Below, piece by piece: positions 46,082 to 58,960 of a stretch of 64,000 nucleotides of DNA (positions are counted from its first letter, which is position 1; each line of letters opens with the position of its first letter). This DNA is from Ceratodon purpureus. Its lineage: Eukaryota > Streptophyta > Bryopsida > Pseudoditrichales > Ditrichaceae. The stretch is from assembly GCA_014871385.1 (NCBI GenBank), contig CM026428.1, positions 6,551,471 through 6,615,470 on the forward strand, in the 5' to 3' direction. Position numbers and translations under genes: made by a program. Below the pieces are notes generated by a model. The model searched no databases. It saw only the letters and a program-made list of their open reading frames with translations, and was not told the DNA's origin.

Positions 46082-48940
46082 TACATTGATGATACTATCT
46101 ATTTGAGAATTCAAAGCTTCCATTTCTATATGTTATGCCATTCGCAAGATATGTAATTACAACTCGAGTTTGTCATATCATAACATCTTCTACAACAAAA
46201 GGCATGGCCAATGGATATGACATTGTTTCTCGACAACAACACTTGGCGGGGCCTTCACTAAAAACAAACCCCAAAGGACTTTCTACACCTCCCGTCAAAT
46301 AGTAGGGTCATTCTACAAATTCCTTGATCTGGTCAATTTTCTCTGTACATAATGTAAAAAACTTTTTTTTTTCACCGTATATAATAGAATTATTTGTAAA
46401 GTCCCTCAAAACTTGAGTTTTTGACCAGTAATTTGGAAAGGACCTGACCATCATGATCTCACTGTAGACCCAAAATAGAATACTGGATGGATTGAAATTT
46501 CTATTTATAAAAATTTGGAAGGAGGGAGAAGAATTGAGTAGAGGGGTGGAACCGTGACGGGAGGAGGAATGGTACTAGCTCTGGTCCATGAAAAAAGGAA
46601 GACAAAAGACTGGTTGCCTTTACAAATAACTCAAATGTCAAAGAAGAGTTATAGTTGGTGAGCAATTACTCACCATTCCTATAGGAATACTCAACCGACA
46701 TCGCCTTCTTGCGTGCTGACAATAGATGCGAGAAAGTCGATCCCAAGACTCCTTGATAGAATACTCTACTTCCACAACCTCATTTTTTATTCAGAGTCTT
46801 TCGAAACCTTTGACACAAGAGAAACAATTTTTCCTTAGGACTTCAAACGTGGGTAGCTTGGTATGGTGGTAAACATTTGATGACTTTATTTTTTCTATAT
46901 GAAGTAGTATTGAATGGAAGGAAACTCTCAAGTTACGCACGTCCTCAAATGATGTTTACATGATCAATATAAAATGCATTCCAAATATTTAGACGTATAT
47001 TCTTTGACAGATCCTATATTGCTCGGAATTTAGTGGTCATGAGATATCATTATCCTTAGGTGTATCTAATGATTTGAATTTCATTACATATCATTCAAGG
47101 TCATCATATTAATCGGCTGATCATCCACCTTCTCACTCATACCACATTAGGACTCGTCCCCATGCATAGAATATATCAAACACTGATTGATGTGAATTAT
47201 TTAACTCAAAGCACATACCTTTACAATGGGAGGAAATCAAGGCATGTCTGTTTGTGTGTGTATTTGTAATTGAGTGACCAAGTTGAATTGGTCCCAGATA
47301 ATTAGGGGAAACAGTACCCCATTACTTGAACAGTAAAGTAGTAGGTAGTAATCAGAAACTCATTCTCCTTCCTCTCTTTTTCTTTTCCCTTTAATCCCTT
47401 GAAATTGAGGAGCTTCCCCTAATCAGTGCAGGGAAGAATGAAAAGAAAACACAAGAAGTCGGCACAGAATTAATTGTGCTTTCAAAATTCCGGGATAAAA
47501 ATCGAATGGTTTGACACTGCACCGTAATCTGGCAGCAGTGATACGGAACTGTATGACAATGAGCTCAGTGTAAGTACCTCAATTAGAATGATGATGTGGG
47601 CTAACTGTGCAGTATTTAGCATATCTTCAAATATCAATAAAATTAGCACCTCCAGGTTTTGGCTATTTCATGTTTCCACGCCCCAGAATGTGCACGAATA
47701 CAGTGTTAAATATCAGTTTATTTTTTCATATGTGAAGGTTAGCTGATTACTTAATATCATCAAATTCCAGGTTTCTGATTGATTATTTGATTCTCTTATG
47801 AATTGTACCCATTTTTAGCCACAGTTATGCCAAATTCGATAATTCAAACATGATGAGGAAAGAGCCTAGCGTAACAGCCTATTTGACATGAATTGAAAGC
47901 CTGTTTAGATTTGAAGGTGCGGCGTTCTTCAAAGGTTAATTCAAACATCTGATAAATTTTAATCGCCCTGACCTGAATGATCACAGGAATGTACTTCACA
48001 ACGGCACTGATGATCACCCCAGGACGTTATGCAACTCTGACAACGCCAGATCATTGCCTCATCACCATTTCCAACCAGAAACATAAAAATGAATCCAAAA
48101 AACCACAAAACCGAAGTAAAAAAGAAAAAAGAACAAAGAGAAAAAGAACCAAAAAAGAGTGAAAAAGAACCGAAACCGAAATCCCAAAATTCAAAACTTG
48201 ACATGAAATCATATCAGAAAATCCCCTTTGCAGAAAACTATTCCTCTGGCATCAAAGACATCATTCCAGAAAAAAATCATGAAAAATAAGTCGTCATCTC
48301 GGTAGAACAAACAAGCTCATAATTAGTTCCATTTCCCAATTCCACACCCAAAAAGAAACAGACAATCACCCAAACGCACAGTCAAGGTAAGTTAATTCAA
48401 CACACATCCCGGTAAACCTCCACCGAATACACACACCCGGGGGAGCTCCCACCTCACCACAGTCACTCCTTATCATTCACAAATCATTCACCTCTGTCAA
48501 CACCATTAAAAATTTTAAATTAAAAAAAAAAAACCAGGACCCACATGAGAAAAAGGACACCAAAACCAAAACAAAACAAAAACATCATGAAAAACTCCAT
48601 GTGTTTGACTTCAACACCAAAGCTCCCCCCCCTGCCCGACGAAACTCCCCACCTGCCCGTCCAAAATCCACCCTGCCCCAGCCCCAAAAGTTTCCATCCC
48701 ATCCCCAAAAGCTTCCTTCCATGCCCAAACTTGAGATCGATGATCATCGCCATGTCTGCAGCTATTCTTCTTCCATGCCTCGATCGCAGCCTGCATGGCA
48801 CGTAATAATCACCCACCCCAACAGTGACTGCTCTCCATTATTCCCAACACTGGCTATTCTACAGTATAATCTCATAATCCCAATTGCAAGCTCCTCCTTT
48901 CCCTCTTCCACCAACTAATATAATCACTCCCAAGTAAATA
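46082..48940. other. Intergenic, no gene seen
   Basis: AT-rich to about 48.3 kb, with an A/G-rich patch at 48090-48290, then increasingly C-rich toward the next promoter. Open frames here are low-complexity. Confidence 0.5.
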
Positions 48941-50640
48941 CCAAACCATCAAAACTTCAAAACACACACACACACACAACATCAGGTAAAGTTGACAAGT
49001 TGGGAGGTTTGTTTGTGTGAGTACTGGAGGCGGCTGCAGGCTGTGAAGGTGTGTGTGTGTGTGTGTGTGTGTTCGCTCAGGTTGGGTCAAGTAAGTTGTG
49101 AGTTTGGCCATTTGGGCCACAGCCACGGTGTCTGTGAGAGAGAGAGAGTTGGATTGTTGAGAGATCGAAGGAAGGGAGGCATTTGCGGAGGAGAGGAGAG
49201 GGATGAAGGGCAAGGCAGCATCTGGGACTGGGGGAGCCGGATGGGACCCGTGAAGGTGCAGGTAGGGGAGTGGGAGAAGGGGAGTGGGCAGGCAGGGGAG
49301 GTGAGCTCTGTGGGTCCGCCTGCAAGGTTGAATTTTTATGTTGTCCAACTCAACTTCCGGAGAGCTCACAATTGAGGTGAGGTGGTGCCGGGGAGGGAAG
49401 GGGAGGTTTGTTTCGGAGTAAAGGTTTGAGTTTTGGTGTGTATATGTGGGGTTGGTTGTGAGGTGGAGTGGAGTGGAGTGGAGTGGAGTAGAGTGGACGC
49501 GTTGTGGTGGCAGAGGTGGGAGTGTTTTGCGGTGTTGTCCGGGTACTGCCTGGCAATGAGAGAGAGAGAGATTTGGTGAGGAGCGAGTTTCGCCTTCCGA
49601 TACGGATGAGTTGATTGAGGGAGGGCGTGGAAGAATGTGCACGGGGGTGAGGTGAGGTAATTCGGTGGAAACTCGATTGACTCAACCTAAATATTTTCCT
49701 CGATCGGGACTCGCGAGAGTGGCTGTCTTGGTAATCGGGCGGTACCTTGGCCGGGGCGTTTCGTTTCATTCAAGTGTTGTAAGCCTGACGCCGCGTGGGT
49801 GCAAAGTTGAGAGTTTGCTACGTTGGTTCGTGAGACGGACTACGGAAGGAGATGAGAGACGAACTTATGATAACGTTGGGGAGGTGTGTTCTTGAAGAGG
49901 GAGGGATTCTTGCGATGATTGTGTGAAGCTGGATGCTGCGACGGAGAGCTGCTCGTACGAGTGAAGCAGTTAGGTAAGCAAAGGACGACTGAGGCTGTCC
50001 GCACGAGTGAGGGCGCGAGTGGGGCGATGGGCTGGTCGGGTCAGGTTCTGGGCTGGCTGGCGTTTGTTTGTTCGTGTTGGTTGTCCTTGAGGGTGTGTAT
50101 GTGGTGTTGTTGTTGGGGTGGTGGGATTCTTGGGGTCAAGAAATGGGTGAATGTCAATGGTTGGTGAAGGAGGTCGGTGCAGGAGAGGGTGGTAGGGTTG
50201 TACGCCTGCAGTTTTGGTTGGGGAGGGGGCAAGAACAGGAGGGCTTGCTTGCTTGGGGAGAGGCGCCTCTGATTGCTGATTGTGGTCTGTTTGTGTTGCT
50301 GGAGGATTGGGGTGTGGTCGTAGCCGTCGTCCTGTTGGTGATGTAGGGCCTGCGGTCGTTGTCTTTAAAGTTGAGATGGGATTCTTTTTCCGGGTTATGA
50401 CACGGGTTTTTTGGTTAATGTTTTTGTCTTCCGTGAATTCTTCTGAGTTCTGGTTTTGATGTGGAGTGGCGTTGGGGAAATTTTCTTGTGTTTGAGTAGC
50501 TTTGGGATAGTCTTGGGTGTGCCACAGAACCCTCTTTTTCGTTGTGTGTGTGTGGGTATGAAGAGTTAAGGTGGTATTAGTGTATACGGTTTTCTTTTTG
50601 GGCGTTTGCGGAAGGGTATAGGCTAACTGATGATTGGATT
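48941..50640 (+). promoter_or_regulatory. GC-rich leader/promoter region of the leishmanolysin-like gene
   Basis: The plus strand becomes strongly G-, GA- and GT-rich, as in plant promoters and 5' untranslated exons. It holds (GT)12 at 49049-49072, GA runs at 49137-49148 and about 49558-49570, and (GTGGA)n at 49464-49496. A strong splice donor (TTAG|GTAAGC) at 49974 and an acceptor (TTTTGCAG) ending at 50646 suggest a spliced leader. No TATA box recognised. Confidence 0.5.
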
Positions 50641-50646
50641 TTGCAG

Positions 50647-50820
50647 ATTTGTTATATTGAAGATAGTGGGCACGAATTTTTGGAGCGTAGGAGATTACAA
50701 GAGATTCTGGGACAGAGCTTTGGTCATAATGTTGAGCAAGCATATCAAGCACATTGTTGCTCCAACCTCTTGGCATTTGGAGCATTTGAGAGAAGCGTGT
50801 TTTTCCTCGAGGGATCAATT
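50647..50820 (+). other. Candidate untranslated exon
   Basis: Bounded by TTTTGCAG on the left and GTGAGG on the right. Joining it to the coding exon at 51487 gives no ATG in frame, so it is probably 5' untranslated if used at all. Confidence 0.35.
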
Positions 50821-51486
50821 GTGAGGGGTTTCGTTTAGCAGCTGAGGATGATCACCGTTTACACAGATTTCTTTACAAATTTCTCATTGAGCATTTGAGG
50901 GATTTTGGGATGTCTCAGCAGACTTGTTAATGAGTTGGTAATACGAAATTAGGTGGCATTCCAAGTCCACTTATGGTGTGCCACGCCGACGTTGCAGTCG
51001 ATGCCAGCCTTCTTGGAATGCTGGTAGATCGCGAAGTTTTTCGGATTCAGCTCCTCAATATTGCAGCAAGTAGATGACAGCAGGCGACGTAGGATAGTTC
51101 TTATGATTGGGAACTGCCTTCCACTTTAGGTCACAATGTGCTAAGCTGATGCGTTCCGTATGAGTAATGTGCTTCTGGATGCCATCTCCGTCAATAGAAT
51201 GGTTACATGCCCAATTATCATCAACACTAGAAGGTGACTTCGTGAATTGGCGGGGATGCCTCAAAAGTGCTCAATTTTCCAGCCACCTTTCTTGGAGGTT
51301 TGTGTTAATTTCTCTTCTTTCCCTCGACGTGCCAATTTCCAATTCCTTCAAAGAACATAGAATTCGGATTCTGGGTTTACTGGTTTGAGGAATGTATCTT
51401 TTAACTGGGTACTTCCTACAGAATTACACCTTGGCTTTGCTTGTCCATCCGTTCCATGTCTAATCTCATGAGCATTGTCATTGCAG

Positions 51487-54400
51487 ATTCTGGTGCTGCT
51501 GTTATGGGCTGGGATAAGGCTGAGTTCTGCTGAATTAGAGGCTACTCATTCACATTGGCATGACCAGGAACCGACAGGCAGAGCCCCACAGACGCATTCA
51601 TGTATCCACGACGAGATCCTAGAGCAGCAGAGGCGGGCCGGGGTCAACCAGTACAAGATCACACCCCAGGTGTATGAAATCAGTGGGGAGCCACTAGAAG
51701 ATGAAACACATGGGCGTGCATTGCTGGACATCGAGACGGACGTGGACAAGAGGCAGCCCATTAGGATTTTTCTAAATTACGATGCAGTCGGGCACTCAGT
51801 GGACCGCGACTGCCGAGTTCCTGGTGAGATTGTGAAGCTCGGTGAGCCTACTCCGAGCAGCATCCCCGGATTCCCTGCCTGCAACTCTCGTGTGGAGCCC
51901 CCCATCTACGGAGACTGCTGGTATAACTGTACATTAGAAGACATTACTGGCGAGGATAAGAAGAATCGGTTGCATGATGCGTTGGGGGAGACAGCATCCT
52001 GGTTCCGCAGAGCGTTGTCTGTTGAACGAGTTAAGGGCCCATTGCGGCTTAGTGGCTACTCTGCTTGTGGCCAAGACGGAGGTGTCCAGCTGCCGCGTCA
52101 GTACGTGGATGGTGAGAACTACTTTTTAGCGTATCTAAGATTTGCATAATCTCGGCACCACTTGAACCACGTGACTTCTTCTGGAATTCGGACTTGTTAT
52201 TGTTACAATTGTGAGGATTTTTCCAGGCATTTTGGTGTATTGATTGTTGTAGTTTTGGTTGATTTGCAGAGGGGGTTGAGAATGCCGACCTCGTGTTGTT
52301 GGTAACAACAAGGCCTACTACAGGGAATACTCTTGCCTGGGCTGTGGCGTGTGAGCGCGACCAGTGGGGTCGTGCCATTGCAGGGCATGTGAATGTTGCA
52401 CCGAGGCATTTGACTGCTGAAGCTGAAACTCTTCTCTCGGCCACTCTCATACATGAAGTCATGCACGTCTTGGGCTTTGATCCTCACGCCTTCGCTCACT
52501 TTCGAGATGAGCGCAAGCGTCGACGCAGTGAGGTTGTTGCTCAGGAGTTCGACTACAAGTTGGGGCGGATGGTTACTAGAGTGGTTTTGCCAAGAGTGAT
52601 AATGCACTCACGGCAGCACTATGGGGTAAGTATTGCTTGCAACTAAACCGTAATTTATATAATTATTTTTGGTTTCTGTGAGACAATCATTCTTCTAATT
52701 CTAGAATGAAAATGTAAGTGTATTGAGTTTTACCTTCTGCCACTCTAAGACATTTTATGGTTTTCATTGATGGCAGGCGTACTCAAAGGATTTTAACGGA
52801 TTGGAATTAGAAGATGGTGGAGGGAGAGGAACCGCAGGCTCGCATTGGGAGAAGCGGTTGCTTATGAACGAAATAATGACGGGGTCAGTTGACACAAGGT
52901 CGGTAGTGTCAGCCATGACCCTGGCACTTTTGGAAGATAGTGGGTGGTACAAAGCAAACTATAGCATGGCGGAGCGACTGGATTGGGGCAGAAACCAGGG
53001 TGTTGATTTTTTGATGTCAAGGTGCGACGCTTGGACCGGAGCCTACCGCTGCAACAACACCTCCCCTTCGGGTTGTACTTATAATCGTGAGGCTGAGGGC
53101 TACTGCCCTATTGTAAAATACAACGGCGACTTACCAACCTGGGCTCGTTACTTTCCTGAGGCTAACAAAGGTATTCATATTTTTCCTTGAAACATATATA
53201 TTATCATGTTCGGCGTCTTTATCTGAAACATCATTCTATTGGACGATATGTCGTGAGTGTTTTTTTCTGATTTCGGTGAGCTTTGTGGGATTTTGCAGGA
53301 GGTCAGTCTTCGTTGGCGGATTACTGTGCATATTTTGTGGCTTACTCTGATGGTTCTTGTATAGATACAAATAGTGCCCGAGCTCCAGATAGAATGCTCG
53401 GTGAATCTCGGGGTCGGGATTCAAGGTGAGATATATTTTGGTTTGTTCACTACATGTACCATTACTACTTCTTGCACTCTGAAAACTATTACGGTGATAC
53501 AATCAAGTTCTGTATGTGAATATACTCTGATTGTGCGTTACATGGTTTGTTGCAGATGCATGGCATCTTCTCTTGTGCGCTCTGGGTTTGTGCGCGGCTC
53601 AATGACGCAAGGCAACGGCTGTTACATGCATCGATGCGCCAACAATAGTCTTCAAATTGCTGTTGATAATGTGTGGAAGACTTGCCCAAGAGAGGGCGGG
53701 CCGATAGAGTTCCCAGGTTTCAATGGTACGCATTTGCCAGGCCACTGTAATATCTCATTCACTTTTTGGAAGATTTTTGGAAGAACCTTGTCAAGATTGA
53801 GATGCCCAATTCATTCTCTCTTGTCCACATGAACATGGTCCACATGAACACATGCAGGAATATTGGACTGTCCGATGTATCAAGAGCTTTGCGACGACAC
53901 ACTCCTGTCAAGACCCGGGCAATGCAACCAGAACTGCCACGGCAACGGGGAGTGCATCGAGGGAAAATGCCGCTGTTTCCTCGGATTCAAGGGCGAAGAC
54001 TGCAACCAACGCAACTGCCCCGAAACCCAGGGCAACATATGCAGCGGCCACGGCATGTGTACAGACAACGGATTGTGTGAATGCGAACCCGGCTACACTG
54101 GCGTGGACTGCTCCACAGCCGGCTGCGACGAGCAATGCAGCCTCCACGGCGGCGTATGCGACGACGGAGTTTGTGAATTCCGCTGCTCAGACTACGCAGG
54201 CTACACCTGCCAAAACAGCAGCAACCTCATCCCCAGCCTCGCCCTATGCGGCGACGTCCTCGTCGGCGAACCCCAAGGCCAACACTGCGCCCCTAGCGAG
54301 TCATCCATCCTCCAGCAACTCGAGGCTGCAGTCGTCATGCCCAACTACAACCGCCTCATCCCCAGCGGCCGCCCCTTGTTCAGCATCTTCGACAACGGCT

Positions 54401-55143
54401 ACTGCGCCACAGCTGCCAAGCGCCTCGCTTGCTGGGTAAACACTTCAGCCATCATCTCCCTTCATCTCCCTTCATATCCCTTCATATCCATACTCCATGA
54501 CAGAGCACGCCATGCTAGACATCGATCTAACATGCAGACTTCACTCTTCATGCAGATATCGATCCAGCGCTGTGACACAGACGGCGACAACCGGCTACGA
54601 GTCTGCCACTCAGCATGCGAGTCCTACAACACGGCATGCGGCGCGAGGCTAGACTGTTCCGACCGAACACTGTTCAGCGGGAAGGAAGGCGATGGCGAGG
54701 GCATCTGCACCGGCGACGGCGCGGTGCGAACATGGTGGCAGATGCACTTGACGACGACGCTGCTGCTCGCGGCCGTGCTGCTCACCATGCTGCTCATGAT
54801 GTGCTCGCTCCTCGCCAAGCTCCGCCGCTACCACATGCTGCCGCTGCCGCTGCCGCTACCGTCGCGGCAGCCGCGCGGGCACGACCTCTGGTGGATAACG
54901 ACGACGCTGGGCGACGCCATGCGGGACGACGACATGCACGGGCCCTATGTGGTGCTGGCGCCGAACGGCGCGGAGTTCCAGCGGGCTCCGCCGTCGCCGC
55001 CGTCGATCACCGTCGACTCGGGGAAGGTGACGCGGACGCTGTCGCGGGGGCTGATCCACGAAATTTTGTTAGACCGCACGGGCCAGTTGTCGTCGCGTGG
55101 CTCGCCTAGGAAAGGGGACTTTATTCTAGTGGACGGGGACTAG
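51487..55143 (+). CDS. Leishmanolysin-like zinc metalloprotease (peptidase M8) with EGF-like repeats
   Basis: Coding exons are 51487-52111, 52270-52625, 52777-53170, 53299-53425, 53556-53725, 53858-54435 and 54556-55143; all junctions are GT-AG with consistent phases, giving 945 residues plus an upstream start exon. The first residues (ILVLLLWAGIRLSS) are the core of a signal peptide. A possible start exon is 51149-51157 (M-R-S, then GTATGAG), phase 0. The zinc site HEVMH is at 52452-52466; the candidate third ligand is the His at 52843-52845. Cys-rich EGF-like repeats follow (CSGHGMC, CECEPGYTGVDC), then a membrane segment (LTTTLLLAAVLLTMLLMM, about 54745-54800) and a basic tail. It closely resembles the plant leishmanolysin-like family (Arabidopsis At5g42620 type): a secretory-pathway or cell-surface metalloprotease of poorly known substrate. 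Confidence 0.92.
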
Positions 55144-55270
55144 TAACTACTGTAGTGACTTGACTTCCTTCATAATTTGCCTGCCCCCTGCCCGCTGCCC
55201 CTGCCCGCCCTTGCGAGGCGCGTATTGGTATCACTCCATTCTTTTTGCGCGGGCAGGAAATTTAGTATTC

Positions 55271-55292
55271 TGATGATGATGATGATGATGAT
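55271..55292. repeat. TGA microsatellite
   Basis: Seven TGA units, about 130 bp after the protease stop codon, probably in the 3' untranslated region. Confidence 0.9.
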
Positions 55293-56370
55293 CCATTGCT
55301 CCGGGTGGGTCGCCTGTGGATGCTGGGTGAGTTCCCATCTAAATTGTAAATTAAACATGACATTCTGAAGCGTTTTATGCTCAGCTGAGGTTTACTGTGA
55401 TTCTTCTGTTTTTCTTGTGTTGTTTGGTTGTTTTCAATCCTGAATCTTAATGAGATGAACTGCAATGGTAAGCGAGCGAAGGAGAGACCTCGAATATCAG
55501 GGACAGGAATTGGGATATGATAGCACATCGAGTCATTTTTGCAGTGATTGCTGCCTTCATTGCTATGAGATTCGGTTCTGTGGTGCAACTCTGACCTATC
55601 CTATTGGATTTGTATCAGTATTCCCATCAGATCATTCTGGAGCCCCCATGTGCTTCAAGAAGGAAGCCAGTATGTGGGCCAGAGATAGCACATGTAGAGA
55701 ATTGTCTCTTTTTTCTCTGGTTTCCAGTATGCTCTGGTAGAGTTTGTTGTGAAGGGTTGTGCAGGCGGAGAACGTTAATTACAAGCCAAGCATCAGTTAA
55801 TTGGAATTTCAATAAATTGATGAAATAATGTGAACACGTACTAAAATCTACCCTTAGACTCAGGAAACGATAGAGTTTTGACAGCCTCCTCTCAACCATT
55901 GTTCTAGTGACGATTTTTTGTTTTTAAATCCCAGGTCTTCAAACTACAGTTTCAGCGACAGTGCAGTAATTCAGGCTATTTTTGAAATTTTCCAAGAAAC
56001 TTGACGTGGCTCCATAATACAATAGAATGCAGTTCTTGGGGCGATACATGAAACTGTACATCCATGATCATAGGTTCAAAAGACACCAGGAGAGAATATG
56101 GTCCAAATGAAAGTTTACATTTGATCTTGAAAAACTTGGGATGACGATGGAAACTAAGACTCAGTGTCCAATCCAAGTTGCAACAAAATCTAAGGAAGAA
56201 CACGAAGGTCTGATACCTCTACAAACACAAAGAACAACTAAGCTTCTCTCAAGCGACATCCATATTGACGCGCCTCTACACATGTGCCTTGCTCATCTAC
56301 AATTGCAATTTCCCTAATTCTTCAACCAAAGAAAGTATCACACAATAACACTTATAAATTTACAGAAGGT
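55293..56370. other. Intergenic, no gene seen
   Basis: Contains the probable 3' untranslated end of the protease gene; short frames without motifs. Confidence 0.45.
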
Positions 56371-56541
56371 TCATACAATATCAGTGCGTATTAGTGTCAT
56401 GTCTCGACAACCTATATACTTGGGAAGTTCTTCAAACTGTAGATCTTCTGCGTTAACATCTGAACACACAATGGCAGGTGTTCTTGGAGCTTGCTCCGGA
56501 GTTTGCTGTTGATATTCCAACTCTGAGGATCGCACGCTCAT
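56371..56541 (-). other. Small open frame of 56 residues, possible gene fragment
   Basis: An ATG-started frame with coding-like composition in an AT-rich setting, containing CSDVNAEDLQFEELPKYIG. That stretch is faintly like the start of the SKA1 microtubule-binding domain, but too short to claim. A second frame of the same segment is also open and follows a possible splice acceptor. It may be a pseudogene piece or a single exon. Confidence 0.28.
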
Positions 56542-58960
56542 TCTCTACAGACCCTAACACAATTGTCATCGCCATCTTCGCAACCTTGAAATATTGAAGA
56601 AAAGCATACATGAGCAAAGCATTTGAACCCAAAATCTGCCAAAGCTTTGAGATGAGATTTACAGTGAAATGTAGGTAAGCACTCTTTTGGAATTACTCTT
56701 CCTAGCCATTTCAAATATGACCATTTGAAAGTCCAAATCAGATGACAACAAGAGCTGCGACACCCGGTTTCTAGATTGACACAGTTTCAGAGTTATAAAG
56801 ATATTCTTCAGCATCACCAAGTGCACAGAGAAGCTTCTGTCAACATTGTCTTCGAGCTAGCATTGTAGAAAGACCATTGTCAAACAGTTTATCACATGAT
56901 TTGTTAGGTAACATGTGTCCAATTCCTCAATAAGTGCCTCAACAATCTCTGCAAGTAAAATCATAGCCCCGCTTCCCAGCATGCGACCAGCAAAAATTGC
57001 GATGTTTAACTACCAGAAAATGGCCGATCTCTCTTGGAAGACATTCATCCAATTTCCCCAAAAAAATAATTAAAAAAATCTTTTCAGGTTTGTACACATA
57101 TGAAATTTACAGAAAGGGAATGATAAGTGAATTTTCTATGCTTCATTTTGTGTTGAAGTGATTTACAAAACAATTCTTAAATTATGATTCTTAAAGTGTT
57201 CTTACAAGTTTCAAGGAAAGCAAAAATGTAGAAAAATCACCACTATTAAAATGCCTTATTACAATAAATTTCATCCATGAATTGTTAGTATCATTTTTCT
57301 TATTAATTTAAAAAAATAATTGAATTTTAGTTTTAAGAATCACACACATTATAACAATCATAAATCTTATCGTATTGGTGTAATGTATAATTCAAGATTT
57401 ACAACTTCAATTTCAACATAAGCTTGTAGTTTTTTCTTCCACTTATACTGTAGTAATATAGCAAGTTTGCCCAAAAATAATCTAAAAAATAAAAAAATAA
57501 AACTTACGAAATCATTAATAGAATAAATTAAAATTTGCATTATTTTATTAATTTTTAACCATTTAAGGTCGTTTTTACTAGTTTTCTTTTTGTTGGTAAG
57601 TAAAAGTTGATAAACTTTTTGAGAGGTGAACCTTATTTTTCAAGAAAATAGATAGTTGTTTGCAAACCTGCTAGAGCCAACCAATTTACATGGCACAGAG
57701 TCAATTCTGATAATCAAAACCAAAATGGCAGCAGTTCACATATTTGGTTACAGAAAATATTTTACAATTAGATGAAAATTAATCCCTCCAGGTGGTATTA
57801 TTCCGAACTAGTTGTGATGTTTTTTCTTGTTATGTCATGGTTCAGAACTCAGAAGTCTGTTGTCGCCCAGACATTTGTCTGATGAAGGTTCTACTTTAAA
57901 TTATTTGCAATGAAATTCATTCATTTGCTCCAAAAAAAAATAAAAAAAATGGCAGCTGACTAGACTGAAGTGACCAAGGGACCGTGAAACAGTATTTACT
58001 AGACTGTGGACTCCACAGCACTTGAAGAAATTCATGCCATCCTACTCTCCTACCAAATACACAACACGTTTCTTATGTGCTCCAACCCGGCAAAAAAGGG
58101 CAACACTTCGACGACCCGAACCCTTCTCCTGATTCATCGACACAGTCAGAAAGAACTTGACCTGAAAAAAACCACAACACAAAGTTAAAAAATACTGCCA
58201 CTGTTGAACAAACCAAACCGCGTGCCGTACTGTAGCCGCTTTTCTTCCATACAGTCTGTTATCGCAAAAGCAACGGAGCATCTACATATCCATAAGTTAC
58301 GAATCAGGACAAGAACCAAATCATTCAGGCTGAGGATGCAGCAAAGACGAAAGAAAAGGTTCCCAAGGAGAAAGCCCTTTCACTCCAAACCAACCAAGCA
58401 TCACCCGTGAAATATCCTCTCGCCTCTCCTCTCCTCTTTCCAACCACTGCATAATCGCACATCATCCTAGCGAGCGCCCCACCGTAACATGCGCCAAGGT
58501 ACACTGCACCGGACTCTGGCAAATTGCAACCCCAACCCCACTTGAAAGGAACGCCGCACCAGGCGACAGAAAACACGTCGGAGGATGGATGGTGATGTGG
58601 GGTTTGGAATGGAGTTCGTGGGGATATGGATGAATGTAGGGATGGAGTGTGACTTGGATTGGCGTCTCCGCCATCGCATGGCGCATGTTCCGCGCGGAAT
58701 CGTCGTCCTCTCCAACCACCTCGACGGGGGGCGCTTCGATCAGGCTTTGCGACGAGGAGCCAGTTCTCGCATCTGACCGAGCGCAGCCGGAATTTGGATT
58801 CAGGATAAGGAGTGTTAGGAACTGGTGGACGGCGAGAGCTAAGGAATTGGCGTTGGGAGGGGAAGGGGAGGGAGTGAGAGGAGAGGAGGAGGAGTGGTGT
58901 GTTAAGAATTAGTTCGCGAGGGGGAGGCGAGTGGAGTGAGGTTTGAGAGAGGACGCTCAG
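56542..58960. other. Intergenic and promoter region of the ACT-repeat gene
   Basis: AT-rich to about 58 kb with no gene; from 58.4 kb the sequence becomes GC-rich and, from 58.57 kb, G- and GA-biased on the plus strand, as expected of the promoter and 5' untranslated region of the gene starting at 58961. Confidence 0.5.

Noticed and set aside
48872-50818. Long minus-strand frames of 139-282 codons opposite the protease leader
   Set aside because: They are Pro/Thr/His-rich low-complexity translations of GT, GA and G-rich DNA on the plus strand, with no motifs.
50647-50820. This segment as the coding start of the protease
   Set aside because: The frame that joins in phase lacks an ATG; the frame with ATGs does not join in phase.
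53852-54439. A 195-codon Ala/Thr-rich frame within the protease gene
   Set aside because: An out-of-frame shadow of the EGF-like exon, which has clear family similarity.
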